A program made the position numbers and the translations under genes. DNA of 14,903 nt from Bacteroidales bacterium 52_46 (GTDB taxonomy: Bacteria; Bacteroidota; Bacteroidia; Bacteroidales; Muribaculaceae), in NCBI GenBank assembly GCA_001915385.1, contig MNQK01000033.1, positions 68,988 through 83,890 of the forward strand, read 5' to 3'. Positions 6,308-13,470 of the stretch are shown here, piece after piece. The notes beneath the pieces are model-generated. The model ran no database searches, was not told the origin of the DNA, and was given only the letters and a program-made list of their open reading frames with translations. Position 1 is the first letter of the stretch. The number at the start of each line of letters is the position of its first letter.

Positions 6308-7654
6308 ATGATCATTATGGACAAGAGATTGCAGGAACTGGCCGGAATGCCGGTGGGAAAACTTTTGCTGCGCTACAGCGTGCCGGCTGTGGTGGGCATA
6401 GTGGTGATGCAGCTGTATAATATCGTCGACCGTATATTTATCGGCCAGGTGGTGGGTACCGACGCTATGGCGGGGCTTGCAATCACATTTCCGGTGGTGA
6501 ATATATCGACGGCGCTCGGTGTGCTTATCGGCGCGGGAGCGTCGGCGCGTGTGTCGATTATGCTCGGCAACAAGGATGAGGAGTCGGCGCTGCGCGTCAC
6601 GGGCAATTCGCTCGTGCTGACACTTGCCATCGGGGCGGTGTATATCGCGCTGTTCTACCTCTTCCTCGACGACCTTTTGGAATTATTTGGCGCCACGGAG
6701 GCCAATCTGCCGTACGCGCGCGACATGATGCTGTATGTGCTGCCGGGTCTTTTCCTTACCAATATCGCTTTCTCGTTCAACAATATAATGCGTGCGTCGG
6801 GATTTCCTACGCGTGCGATGGTGACGATGTTTATCGGTGCGGGTGTCAATGTGGTGCTCGACCCGATATTCATCTACGTGCTCGGCTGGGGTATCAAGGG
6901 AGCCGCGATAGCCACCGACATAGCTATGGCGGTATCGGCGGTGTTTGTGATGAGCCATTTCGTGAGGGGGAAAGGCATAGTGCGGTTCAGGCGCGGCATA
7001 TATCGCCCCGACAGCCGCATCATACTGGGTATAGTGGGCATCGGTGCAGCCCCGTGCATAGTCAATCTGGCGGGGTGCCTGATAAATATACTCATCAATA
7101 ATACGCTCAACCGCTACGGCGGGTCGGACGCGATAGCGTCGGCGGGTGTGTTTGTGACGGTCACGGCGTTTGTGGTGGCGTTTATCATCGGTATATGCCA
7201 GGGTATGCAGCCGATTGCGGGCTATAACTACGGCGCGAAGCAGTATGGCCGTATGAAACGTGCGTTCCTGCTCGCTGCGGCGGTTGCTACGGCTGTGAGC
7301 GTCGTGGGGTGGGGTCTCGGCATGCTTGTGCCCGAACAGTTGGCGAGCGCGTTTCTGACCGATGAGGTGCTTGTGCAGGATACGGGACGCTATCTGACGA
7401 TAGCTATGTCGATGTTCTGGATGGTGGGCATACAGATTGTGTCGACCACGTTTTTCCAGGCGATAAGTAAGGTAGGGAAGTCGATATTCCTGAGCCTGAC
7501 GCGACAGGTGCTGTTTCTGATACCGACGTTGCTGATATTGCCCGGCATCTACGGACTGAAAGGTATATGGCTGTGTTTCCCGGCGTCGGACATCGCGGCA
7601 TTTGTCGTCACGATAGTGATGATAGTGTGGCAGCTCCGGCAATTCAGGGGATAG
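6308..7654 (+). CDS. MATE family efflux transporter
   Basis: This is an inner-membrane transporter of the multidrug and toxic compound extrusion family, which exports cationic drugs or metabolites using a Na+ or H+ gradient. The 448-residue length and about 12 hydrophobic segments are typical. Family-like stretches are RYSVPAVVGIVVMQLYNIVDRIFIG (22-46), the first-half signature GAGVNVVLDPIFIYVLGWG (177-195) followed by IKGAAIAT, and the second-half QGMQPIAGYNYGAK (298-311). The pattern resembles MepA-like members; the substrate cannot be read from sequence. A second ATG at 6317 (MDKRLQEL) is an equally plausible start. The leader is occupied by a 9-bp repeat array. No regulator gene is adjacent. 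Confidence 0.93.
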   Translation: MIIMDKRLQELAGMPVGKLLLRYSVPAVVGIVVMQLYNIVDRIFIGQVVGTDAMAGLAITFPVVNISTALGVLIGAGASARVSIMLGNKDEESALRVTGNSLVLTLAIGAVYIALFYLFLDDLLELFGATEANLPYARDMMLYVLPGLFLTNIAFSFNNIMRASGFPTRAMVTMFIGAGVNVVLDPIFIYVLGWGIKGAAIATDIAMAVSAVFVMSHFVRGKGIVRFRRGIYRPDSRIILGIVGIGAAPCIVNLAGCLINILINNTLNRYGGSDAIASAGVFVTVTAFVVAFIIGICQGMQPIAGYNYGAKQYGRMKRAFLLAAAVATAVSVVGWGLGMLVPEQLASAFLTDEVLVQDTGRYLTIAMSMFWMVGIQIVSTTFFQAISKVGKSIFLSLTRQVLFLIPTLLILPGIYGLKGIWLCFPASDIAAFVVTIVMIVWQLRQFRG

Positions 7655-7680
7655 CGGGAGCACGATACAGAACCAAGTTT

Positions 7681-7740
7681 CCAAGTTAAATAAGTTGAAA
7701 TTACCACGGGGGCGAGACGCCCCCGCCCCACTCAACTTGG
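7681..7740. repeat. REP-like element with GC hairpin
   Basis: CCAAGTT (7681-7687) and AACTTGG (7734-7740) enclose a tight hairpin, CGGGGGCG (7707-7714) with CGCCCCCG (7718-7725) and a 3-base loop. There is no T-tract. It lies just after the MATE gene and resembles extragenic palindromic elements. Confidence 0.5.
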
Positions 7741-7779
7741 CTTAAGTAAACAGTAATGAATTACGTTCCTACAAGTTAG

Positions 7780-7810
7780 TTTGTATATTTCGAGTCTTGC
7801 AATACCTTTG
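7780..7810 (+). promoter_or_regulatory. Orphan Bacteroidetes-type promoter
   Basis: TTTG (7780-7783) and TACCTTTG (7803-7810) are separated by 19 bases, a full match to the -33/-7 pattern. No coding frame follows before the strong terminator at 7847-7887. Confidence 0.6.
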
Positions 7811-7813
7811 AAT

Positions 7814-7887
7814 GTGGCTTTCGTAGCTATATAAAAAACGCGTAATAAAAAACCGCGCTTGTCGATTTGGGACAGGCGCGGTTTTTT
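7814..7887 (+). ncRNA. Candidate small RNA
   Basis: A consensus promoter (7780-7810) is followed after about 70 bases by a strong hairpin and T6 terminator, with no open frame between. A transcript starting near 7814-7817 would be about 70 bases long. It would have a short single-stranded 5' part (with TGGCTTTCGTAGCTATA) and a terminator stem. It lies between the convergent MATE and adhesin-like genes. The start and the existence of the RNA are inference. Confidence 0.45.
7847..7887. terminator. Bidirectional intrinsic terminator
   Basis: CCGCGC (7853-7858) pairs with GCGCGG (7876-7881), with inner GTC/GAC pairing. It has A6 on the left (7847-7852) and T6 on the right (7882-7887), so it can end plus-strand transcripts and the minus-strand adhesin-like gene. 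Confidence 0.88.
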
Positions 7888-7948
7888 GTTTTGTGGATTA
7901 GCGGAGTGTGTTTATTCCGCTATTGTTTGGCAATGTTGTTAAGCTGCA

Positions 7949-10900
7949 TCACTTCACTATGATTTTGGCGGCGGTGGTGCCGGCTTTCACTATGTAGAAG
8001 CCTTGGGCGAGGGGTATCGCTGTACGGGCTTTACCGGTGAGGGCTATGACGATCTTGCCTTCGGCGTTGAATACTTCGACGGGGAGACCTTCAGCGCCGG
8101 TTACGATGGCGAAGCCTTCGGTACCGGTGATTGCGATGCCCGATGCGGTGATGTCGGCGATGCCTGAGCCGGTGGTGTCAACAGTCACGGTGTTGGAGCG
8201 GTTGGACTCACCTTCGGCGTAGACGCCGGTGACGGTGTAGTTGTAGAGTTTCTTGTCCTCTATGCTGCTGTCGGTGAAGGCGTTTTCAGCTACAGGCTCG
8301 GCGTTGAGACGTATGCCGTCGCGGTAGATGTTGTAGCCGTTGAGGGTGACAGGAGTCGTGTTACCGTTTTTGGCGGCGAAGCATACATCATCGACGAAGA
8401 GCATGTACTGGTCGAGGCTGACGCAGCGGATAGCGAAGTAGCGGGTACCTTCAGGCAGGTATGCGCTGTACTGACGCCACTGTGCGGGGATGTTGGCAAA
8501 CTCTTCGATGAGGGTGAAGTCTTCGGGCTTATTGCCGGTGGTGGAGCTGAGTATCTGGAATGTCTCGAGGTACTGAATCTGGTCGTCATCGGCCGGGAAG
8601 CTGGTGGCATAGAGAGTCACAACCTGGGGCTGGCCGGAGAGTTCGGGAGAAACGGCCCAGTCGTCGCTCTGGACGAATGTGCTGCCTTTGCGTGAGTACA
8701 TCGAGCAAAGATACTGATTGCCCGAGTGGGCGTTGAATGCGGCGGCATTGCCGGTCTGCAGCGTCGGGAGGGTATTATTGAGGACAAAGAACGACTGGCG
8801 TCCGGATACGGGGAGCTGCTTGCTGCTTATACCGCCGATTGTGCCTCCGTCGAGGTCATAGAATGTCCATCCTTCAATCTGGGTAGCCCAAGAGAGCGAA
8901 GGAGCGTCGAAAGTTTCTGTCTCGAGAGCGCCTACAGAGAGGTCGGCGGGTTCGCTCCACGAGAGGCGCACGGTGCCGTTTTCGGCGCGTCCGTCAAGGT
9001 CGACGACGGCGGGGAGGGCGCTTGTGCGGGCGAGCACGGTAACTTCGCGGGTGTTGTCGTTCTCAAACATGTCGGGGCCGTATTCGATCTGTACGGTGTA
9101 GAGGAGTGCTTCGGGAGCGTGAACGTCGACATTGTCGGTGAAAGTGAACGAGGCTTTGGCTTCGGGTTCGAGAGCCTGTCCGTTCTGAGTGGCCACGAGC
9201 TGCTCGTCGCGGATAAGGTTGACCTTGTAGCCGAGGGCGCGTTCGATGCCGAGGTTTTCGACGTCGACGGTGATGCTGAAGTCGGTGTTGCGTTCAACCG
9301 AGGCCGGGGCGGTGACAGCCGAGATGCCGAGGTTGTAGGTAGCTACCGAGGTGACGCGGAGGTCGTCGATATGAGTGAATCCGAAAGTGTTGTTGGCGGC
9401 CGAGATGCGTATCTGCACGGTGCGGCCGGCATATTCCTCGAGGGGAACGACCACTTTGTTCCATTCGCCGGGAGTGCCGCATTCCATCACGGTGGAGGTG
9501 AAAGCGGTGACATAACCGTCGCCGGCGTTGACGTCGACAGTGACAACGTTTTCGTTGGGCGACGAGCTGAGGTAGTTGAATACCTGGAATATGAATGCGG
9601 GAGATACGATGTCGCCGAGGTCAATCTTGCCTGTGACGAGACCGCATGCTCCGCGGCCGTAAGCCTCGAAGTACATCATGCCGCCGTCGTTGTCGGCCGG
9701 TGTGGTGCCGAAATCGTCGGCGGGAACCATCTTCCATACGTCATCGCCTTTGATTTTCTCGTTGGCGAAGATAGAGTTCACGCTGCAGTTGGCGAACGAT
9801 TCGCTCCATGGTGCGCTGTAAGGTTTGCCGACAGGGGTCATTGCCGAAGGTATTTTCTTGGCGGTGCCGCCTTCGGTGACAGCCTCCACGATGGTCTGTA
9901 CGAAACGCTGGTCGTCGAAGCCGGGGAATTCGGCAAATGCGTCGTATTCGTAAGTGGTGCCTTCGACACCTTCGGCGATAGTGTAGAGGTCGCCGGCGAG
10001 GTATTCGTAGACGTTGTATTTCACATCGCCTTCACCGAGGGTGTTGCCGTTGGCGTCCCTGGTGACGGGCGACCATGTGGCGACTACGTGTCCCTGTGTG
10101 GGTTCGGTCATAGTGACGAGGTCTACAGCCACGGGAGCGGCGAAACCGATGAAAGTTTCGGCTTTGGCCTCGGTGCCGGCACCGTCGGCGTTATGGCAGA
10201 CTACGCTGTAGGTATGTGTGCCGGCGGGAGCGGCAGTGTCGGAGATGCTCATTTCGGCGCCTGTGGCTATGCCTTCGGTGAGGCTGCTTACCACTTTGCC
10301 GTCGCAGAGGAGGTCAATGCGGGAGATTGCATCGAGCTGTTCGCCGCCGATGGTGAGAGACGGCGTGGTGAATGTGGCGGTGGCGGTGTGCGCGCCGTTG
10401 GCACCGGCTACAACGGCGAGGTCGCTGACGGCGGCGGGAGCGCGGTTGGAGATGCCCGCGGCGATGGAAATGCCGTCGACGTAGAGATAGCCGCCGTTGG
10501 CAGGGGTGGTGGCGTGGATACCGATATAGTAGAGAGCGTCGTCGTCGGCCGAGATGTTGCCTTTGAAGGCGACGGGTGCCGTGCCGGTGACTGTGGTGCT
10601 CTCGATTACTGTTCCGGTCATGGCCTCAACGGTGGCTTCCTTGCCGAATTTTACTTCGAACGACTCGGTGTAGTTGCTGCCGTAGGAGTGGGCGTTCATG
10701 GTGAACTCGTAGCTGCTTCCGGCCTTGAGGCGTGCGACGGGGAGTATGAGCCAGTTGTCGGCAGGTTTGGCCGAAGTGTTGGCGTAGGCGCATTTGTATG
10801 ATGAGTTATACTGCCATTCCTTGCCGTCGAGCGAGAGGGAAGAGTAGCCGATGAAGTCGGTGGCGTTGGCGAAGTCGGTTGAGTAGGGAGGTTCTACGGG

Positions 10901-12280
10901 GCCGAGGGCGAAGGTGCCCGATTTGGCCGGAGCTGACGCTTTGTCGCCGGCGACGGCCTCGACGGTGTACCAGTAGTCGGTGCGAGTGTCGGGGGCGGCC
11001 AGTTCGTCGGTCAGAGTGGTTGTCTTCTGGTCGGCGGGGCTTACGACAACGCCTTCGGGCCAGCGGGTGACGCGGTATACGAGGTTGGCGCGGTCAATGG
11101 TGCCGCTGTGTATACCCGACGTGACGGAACCCCATTTTACGGTAGCGGCGCCGTTGGCATAGCTTACGGCAACGGATGCGGGCGCTTTGGGTGTGTCCAT
11201 ACCGATGTATTTCACGTCGGAATATTTGCGGGGACCTTCACCGGCTTCGTTGGAGAATGATACGGCGAAGCAGTAGGAGCCTTCGGCGGGGAGGGTCACG
11301 TTGACGGTTGTGTAGGAGTAGGAACCGTAGCCGCGTGTGCCGGTGGCTATCTCTTTGCCGTTGGCATAGAGGTGGTAGGTGATGTCGCCGCTTCCGGTCG
11401 AGCCGTCAACGCAAGCCGAGGGCCCCGAGATGCGTACGGTGCCGGTGAGGCTGCCGTTGCTGAACGAGGGTGACGGGTTGCTGTAGGCAGCGCCCGGGGC
11501 TTTGGCCTCGTAGGTTTTGGCGGGAATGAAAAAACCACCGAGCTGCTCCTCATTGGCGAGGTCGTAGAGCTTGGTGGCGCGGGCTGTGGTGAGGTTGACG
11601 GAGTAGAGTGCGGCCTCGGTGGAGTTTTTAATGGCGTAGAGGAGTTCGCCTGTCGTGGTGTCGATGATACCGCCGGTGATCCATTCGGTCACGAGGCCGG
11701 TGTTGCCTATTTCGGTAAGCCGGCCGTTGTCGGTGTTGACTGTGCCGAGGATGCCGTCTTCGTCGATGGCGTAGAGCACGCCTTTGTCATCGATTGCGCA
11801 GGCGCCCCATGCTTTGGGGAGGTCGGCGATTTTGGTTTTGCCCCAGTAGGGAACGTTAACTGAGCAGAAGCGGAATGTCTCGCCGTCTTCGTTGAAGTAG
11901 CAGCCGTAGGCGGTGCCGAAGTCGGGGCTGTAGGCGACGGCGGTGGCGACATCGGCAATCTTGCCGGTGTATTTCTCGTCGACTTCCCATGTGCTCATGT
12001 TGTAGGTAGTCTGCTCTACAGCTGTGATACCCATCATTGAGGCCACGCGTACGCCGTAGAAGTAGCCGTCGGAGTAGGCGATACCGCCGCCGCTGGCGTA
12101 GACGTTGCGCTTGATCTGCGTCGGGTTGTACTCTGCGGTCGTAAACCCGTAGACGCCTGCGGCTTCAGCTGGGAATGAAACCACGGCATTGAATTTGAAC
12201 TGGGCGTTTGCCGGCGCGGCGCTCGTCAGTAAGAGTGCGGCCATGCCTGCAAAAACCGGTCTGGTAAAGATTTTGACCAT
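7949..12280 (-). CDS. Large secreted multidomain adhesin-like T9SS substrate
   Basis: The 1443-residue secreted protein has a signal peptide (1-26, ending PANAQ). Residues about 28-260 look like a beta-propeller-type repeat domain (AYSDGYFYGV, GVLYAIDEDGILGTV, GELLYAIKNS). Fibronectin III-like modules lie at about 365-460, 615-712, 715-815 and 1088-1368, the last one interrupted. Three segments resemble jelly-roll choice-of-anchor J/cleaved-adhesin domains: about 463-605 (WLILPVARLKAGSSYEF, YLYVDGISI), 820-980 (IDLGDIVSPAFIFQV, FTHIDDLRV) and 1120-1302 (DDWAVSPEL, LFVDDVCF). A CARDB-like segment occupies about 985-1085. The tail at about 1375-1443 (VEVFNAEGK, LAQGFYIVKAG) is a T9SS sorting domain. 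No catalytic motif is seen, so a surface or binding role is likely but unproven. It is monocistronic and ends at the bidirectional terminator. Confidence 0.88.
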   Translation of the reverse strand: MVKIFTRPVFAGMAALLLTSAAPANAQFKFNAVVSFPAEAAGVYGFTTAEYNPTQIKRNVYASGGGIAYSDGYFYGVRVASMMGITAVEQTTYNMSTWEVDEKYTGKIADVATAVAYSPDFGTAYGCYFNEDGETFRFCSVNVPYWGKTKIADLPKAWGACAIDDKGVLYAIDEDGILGTVNTDNGRLTEIGNTGLVTEWITGGIIDTTTGELLYAIKNSTEAALYSVNLTTARATKLYDLANEEQLGGFFIPAKTYEAKAPGAAYSNPSPSFSNGSLTGTVRISGPSACVDGSTGSGDITYHLYANGKEIATGTRGYGSYSYTTVNVTLPAEGSYCFAVSFSNEAGEGPRKYSDVKYIGMDTPKAPASVAVSYANGAATVKWGSVTSGIHSGTIDRANLVYRVTRWPEGVVVSPADQKTTTLTDELAAPDTRTDYWYTVEAVAGDKASAPAKSGTFALGPVEPPYSTDFANATDFIGYSSLSLDGKEWQYNSSYKCAYANTSAKPADNWLILPVARLKAGSSYEFTMNAHSYGSNYTESFEVKFGKEATVEAMTGTVIESTTVTGTAPVAFKGNISADDDALYYIGIHATTPANGGYLYVDGISIAAGISNRAPAAVSDLAVVAGANGAHTATATFTTPSLTIGGEQLDAISRIDLLCDGKVVSSLTEGIATGAEMSISDTAAPAGTHTYSVVCHNADGAGTEAKAETFIGFAAPVAVDLVTMTEPTQGHVVATWSPVTRDANGNTLGEGDVKYNVYEYLAGDLYTIAEGVEGTTYEYDAFAEFPGFDDQRFVQTIVEAVTEGGTAKKIPSAMTPVGKPYSAPWSESFANCSVNSIFANEKIKGDDVWKMVPADDFGTTPADNDGGMMYFEAYGRGACGLVTGKIDLGDIVSPAFIFQVFNYLSSSPNENVVTVDVNAGDGYVTAFTSTVMECGTPGEWNKVVVPLEEYAGRTVQIRISAANNTFGFTHIDDLRVTSVATYNLGISAVTAPASVERNTDFSITVDVENLGIERALGYKVNLIRDEQLVATQNGQALEPEAKASFTFTDNVDVHAPEALLYTVQIEYGPDMFENDNTREVTVLARTSALPAVVDLDGRAENGTVRLSWSEPADLSVGALETETFDAPSLSWATQIEGWTFYDLDGGTIGGISSKQLPVSGRQSFFVLNNTLPTLQTGNAAAFNAHSGNQYLCSMYSRKGSTFVQSDDWAVSPELSGQPQVVTLYATSFPADDDQIQYLETFQILSSTTGNKPEDFTLIEEFANIPAQWRQYSAYLPEGTRYFAIRCVSLDQYMLFVDDVCFAAKNGNTTPVTLNGYNIYRDGIRLNAEPVAENAFTDSSIEDKKLYNYTVTGVYAEGESNRSNTVTVDTTGSGIADITASGIAITGTEGFAIVTGAEGLPVEVFNAEGKIVIALTGKARTAIPLAQGFYIVKAGTTAAKIIVK

Positions 12281-12302
12281 AAAATGTTTATGTGATAATG
12301 AG

Positions 12303-12364
12303 GTCCCTTAATACTGTAATATTAACCGTAGGGACTTTTCCGGTATATTTATGCTGCAAATATA
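12303..12364 (-). promoter_or_regulatory. Promoter and leader hairpin of the adhesin-like gene
   Basis: On the minus strand TATATTTG (plus 12357-12364) matches TAnnTTTG; I see no good -33 partner. Between it and the start codon, AGTCCCT pairs with AGGGACC (roughly plus 12302-12336), giving a stem with a loop of about 21 bases. The leader is about 75 bases long. Confidence 0.5.
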
Positions 12365-12485
12365 TGAAAAAAGTTTTTATTTGGAGGTGTATATTTGCAT
12401 TTTGTTGCGGTTATGGGTGGTTATTTAAGCAAAAATCTTTTTAAAGCGACTGATTGGTGTCATGATGAAAGGGTTTCGGACCGCA

Positions 12486-12501
12486 TGCCCGGGAACGGGC
12501 A
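12486..12501. repeat. Short GC hairpin
   Basis: TGCCCG (12486-12491) and CGGGCA (12496-12501) form a 6-bp stem. Its GGAA loop is GNRA-like when read on the plus strand. It lies immediately beyond the minus-strand terminator at 12512-12543. No function is assigned. Confidence 0.4.
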
Positions 12502-12511
12502 GGAATAAAAT

Positions 12512-12543
12512 AAAAAAAATTACTCGTCGTCTCGACGAATAAT
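12512..12543 (-). terminator. Intrinsic terminator on the minus strand
   Basis: On the minus strand ATTATTCGTCG pairs with CGACGAGTAAT (one mismatch, 3-base loop; plus 12519-12543). Eight T residues follow (plus 12512-12519). It has no upstream protein gene on that strand, only the candidate short transcript. Confidence 0.75.
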
Positions 12544-12575
12544 CTTCTTACCTTAAATCTAATACCATGAAAAAC
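12512..12575 (-). ncRNA. Candidate small RNA or leader transcript
   Basis: TACCTTTG on the minus strand (12581-12588) is followed by about 64 bases ending in the terminator at 12512-12543. The only frame inside is ATG GTA TTA GAT TTA AGG TAA (MVLDLR), at plus 12564 down to 12544. It is therefore either a small RNA or a terminated leader with a six-codon peptide. It lies upstream of the adhesin-like gene but is separated from it by that gene's own promoter. Confidence 0.4.
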
Positions 12576-12580
12576 TGATG

Positions 12581-12588
12581 CAAAGGTA
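12581..12588 (-). promoter_or_regulatory. Orphan -7 element
   Basis: TACCTTTG on the minus strand fits TAnnTTTG exactly. The nearest TTG upstream (plus 12605-12607) is only 16 bases away, shorter than usual, so the match is weaker than at 7780-7810. The element overlaps an 8-bp inverted repeat (CTTACCTT at 12547-12554 with AAGGTAAG at 12583-12590). Confidence 0.45.
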
Positions 12589-12881
12589 AGGGATTTATGT
12601 TATACAACATAATTTTTGGGTGAAAAAATGTGGTGATTTAACTTGATTTAACTTTTATGCGGGAGAAGCGGGTGGAATTTAAGATTTTGTTGTAATTGAG
12701 GGTGGCTGAGGTTTGCTTACGGAAGCAGATGTGGATTATTCCGCTTACGCGTCATCACTTGGCTATAATACCATGGGGTGGACGGGATGAGGGTATGGGC
12801 GATATGGGCGGTCGGGGCACCGGGGAGGGGCGTGACAACTTTTATGGGGGAGATGGCGTTGTAGATTTGAAGATTCGATGA
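12589..12881. other. Intergenic stretch without recognised features
   Basis: This is the middle part of the 784-base gap between the adhesin-like and thioredoxin genes. It is A+T-rich to about 12690, then G-rich with runs such as GATATGGGCGG. A 61-codon frame here has no family resemblance and an unnatural composition. I see no RNA gene or promoter. Confidence 0.5.
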
Positions 12882-13016
12882 GATGAATGGGGCTAATGGG
12901 GCAAATGGGCCGAATAAGGCTAATAAGTCTTATAGGTCTAATAAGTCTAATAGGTCTAATTAGACTAATTAGACTAATAGGGCTAATGGGTTGAATGGGA
13001 GTAATGGGGCTTGTTG
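12882..13016. repeat. Degenerate 9-bp tandem repeat array 3 (15 units)
   Basis: This is the longest array, with fifteen consecutive 9-base units. The edges read GATGAATGG, GGCTAATGG and GGCAAATGG; the centre reads GTCTAATAG, GTCTAATTA and GACTAATTA; the array then returns to GGCTAATGG and GAGTAATGG. The period holds throughout without a slip while the bases drift gradually from the edges to the centre. It ends 48 bases before the thioredoxin start. Confidence 0.85.
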
Positions 13017-13064
13017 AATGAGATATATTTTTTCGAATGTTTAATCTATTAAAATTTAGGATTT

Positions 13065-13361
13065 ATGACTTATAGTGATGCTATTAATGTGAATGGTGTT
13101 GTGTTGGTGGAGTTTTATGCGTCGTGGTGTCCTCACTGCAAGCGTATGATGCCGGTGGTGGAGCAGGTCAGGGAGTTGCTTGCCGATAAGGTGGCGGTGT
13201 ATCAGTTTGATATAGATGAGAATCAGGCTACGGCCGATGCGCAGGGCGTGAAGTCGATACCGACTTTTATCATTTATAAGAGCGGGCTGGAGCAGTGGCG
13301 CCATACCGGGGAGGTTGATGGCGAGGCGCTGCTGGGGCGGCTTGAGTCGGCGCTGGGGTAG
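13065..13361 (+). CDS. Thioredoxin-fold protein with CPHC active site
   Basis: The 98-residue protein is a single thioredoxin domain. The strand VVLVEFYAS leads to the active site Trp21-Cys22-Pro23-His24-Cys25, and the cis-proline is Pro66 in KSIPTF. Length and order fit thioredoxin. The active-site dipeptide is Pro-His, as in the strong oxidant DsbA, rather than the Gly-Pro of classical thioredoxin. There is no signal peptide, and an in-frame stop just upstream (TAA, 15 bases before the ATG) rules out a longer N-terminus, so it is cytoplasmic. It precedes the C39-like/VKOR gene by 109 bases, a spacing filled by a 9-bp repeat array. A thiol-disulfide partnership is plausible, but the two active sites may lie on opposite sides of the membrane. 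Confidence 0.9.
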   Translation: MTYSDAINVNGVVLVEFYASWCPHCKRMMPVVEQVRELLADKVAVYQFDIDENQATADAQGVKSIPTFIIYKSGLEQWRHTGEVDGEALLGRLESALG

Positions 13362-13363
13362 AT

Positions 13364-13443
13364 ATTATAGCTAATGTAGCTTTTATAGCTTTGTAGCTAA
13401 TATAGCTATTGTAGCTATTGTAGCCGGGATAGGTGATATATAG
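13364..13443. repeat. Degenerate 9-bp tandem repeat array 4 (about 9 units)
   Basis: Units are ATTATAGCT, AATGTAGCT, TTTATAGCT, one 8-base unit TTGTAGCT, then AATATAGCT, ATTGTAGCT, ATTGTAGCC and two decayed units. The core TAGCT is shared with array 2 at 6244. It starts 3 bases after the thioredoxin stop and ends before the Shine-Dalgarno-like AAGGAG (13463-13468) of the next gene. Confidence 0.8.
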
Positions 13444-13470
13444 CTGATTTTGTAATTTTTTTAAGGAGTT

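Noticed and set aside
7707..7725. GC hairpin after the MATE gene as that gene's terminator
   Set aside because: No T-tract follows it. The hairpin at 7847-7887 with flanking A6 and T6 is the better terminator.
8726..10801. 691-codon open frame on the plus strand inside the large adhesin-like gene
   Set aside because: It is antisense to a protein with signal peptide, FN3-like modules and T9SS tail. Its Gly/Val/Glu-rich translation has no domain signature and reflects codon bias of the real gene.
12696..12881. 61-codon ORF in the long intergenic gap
   Set aside because: Composition is unnatural (Gly/Arg/Met runs), no ribosome-binding or promoter signal is present, and it runs straight into repeat array 3.
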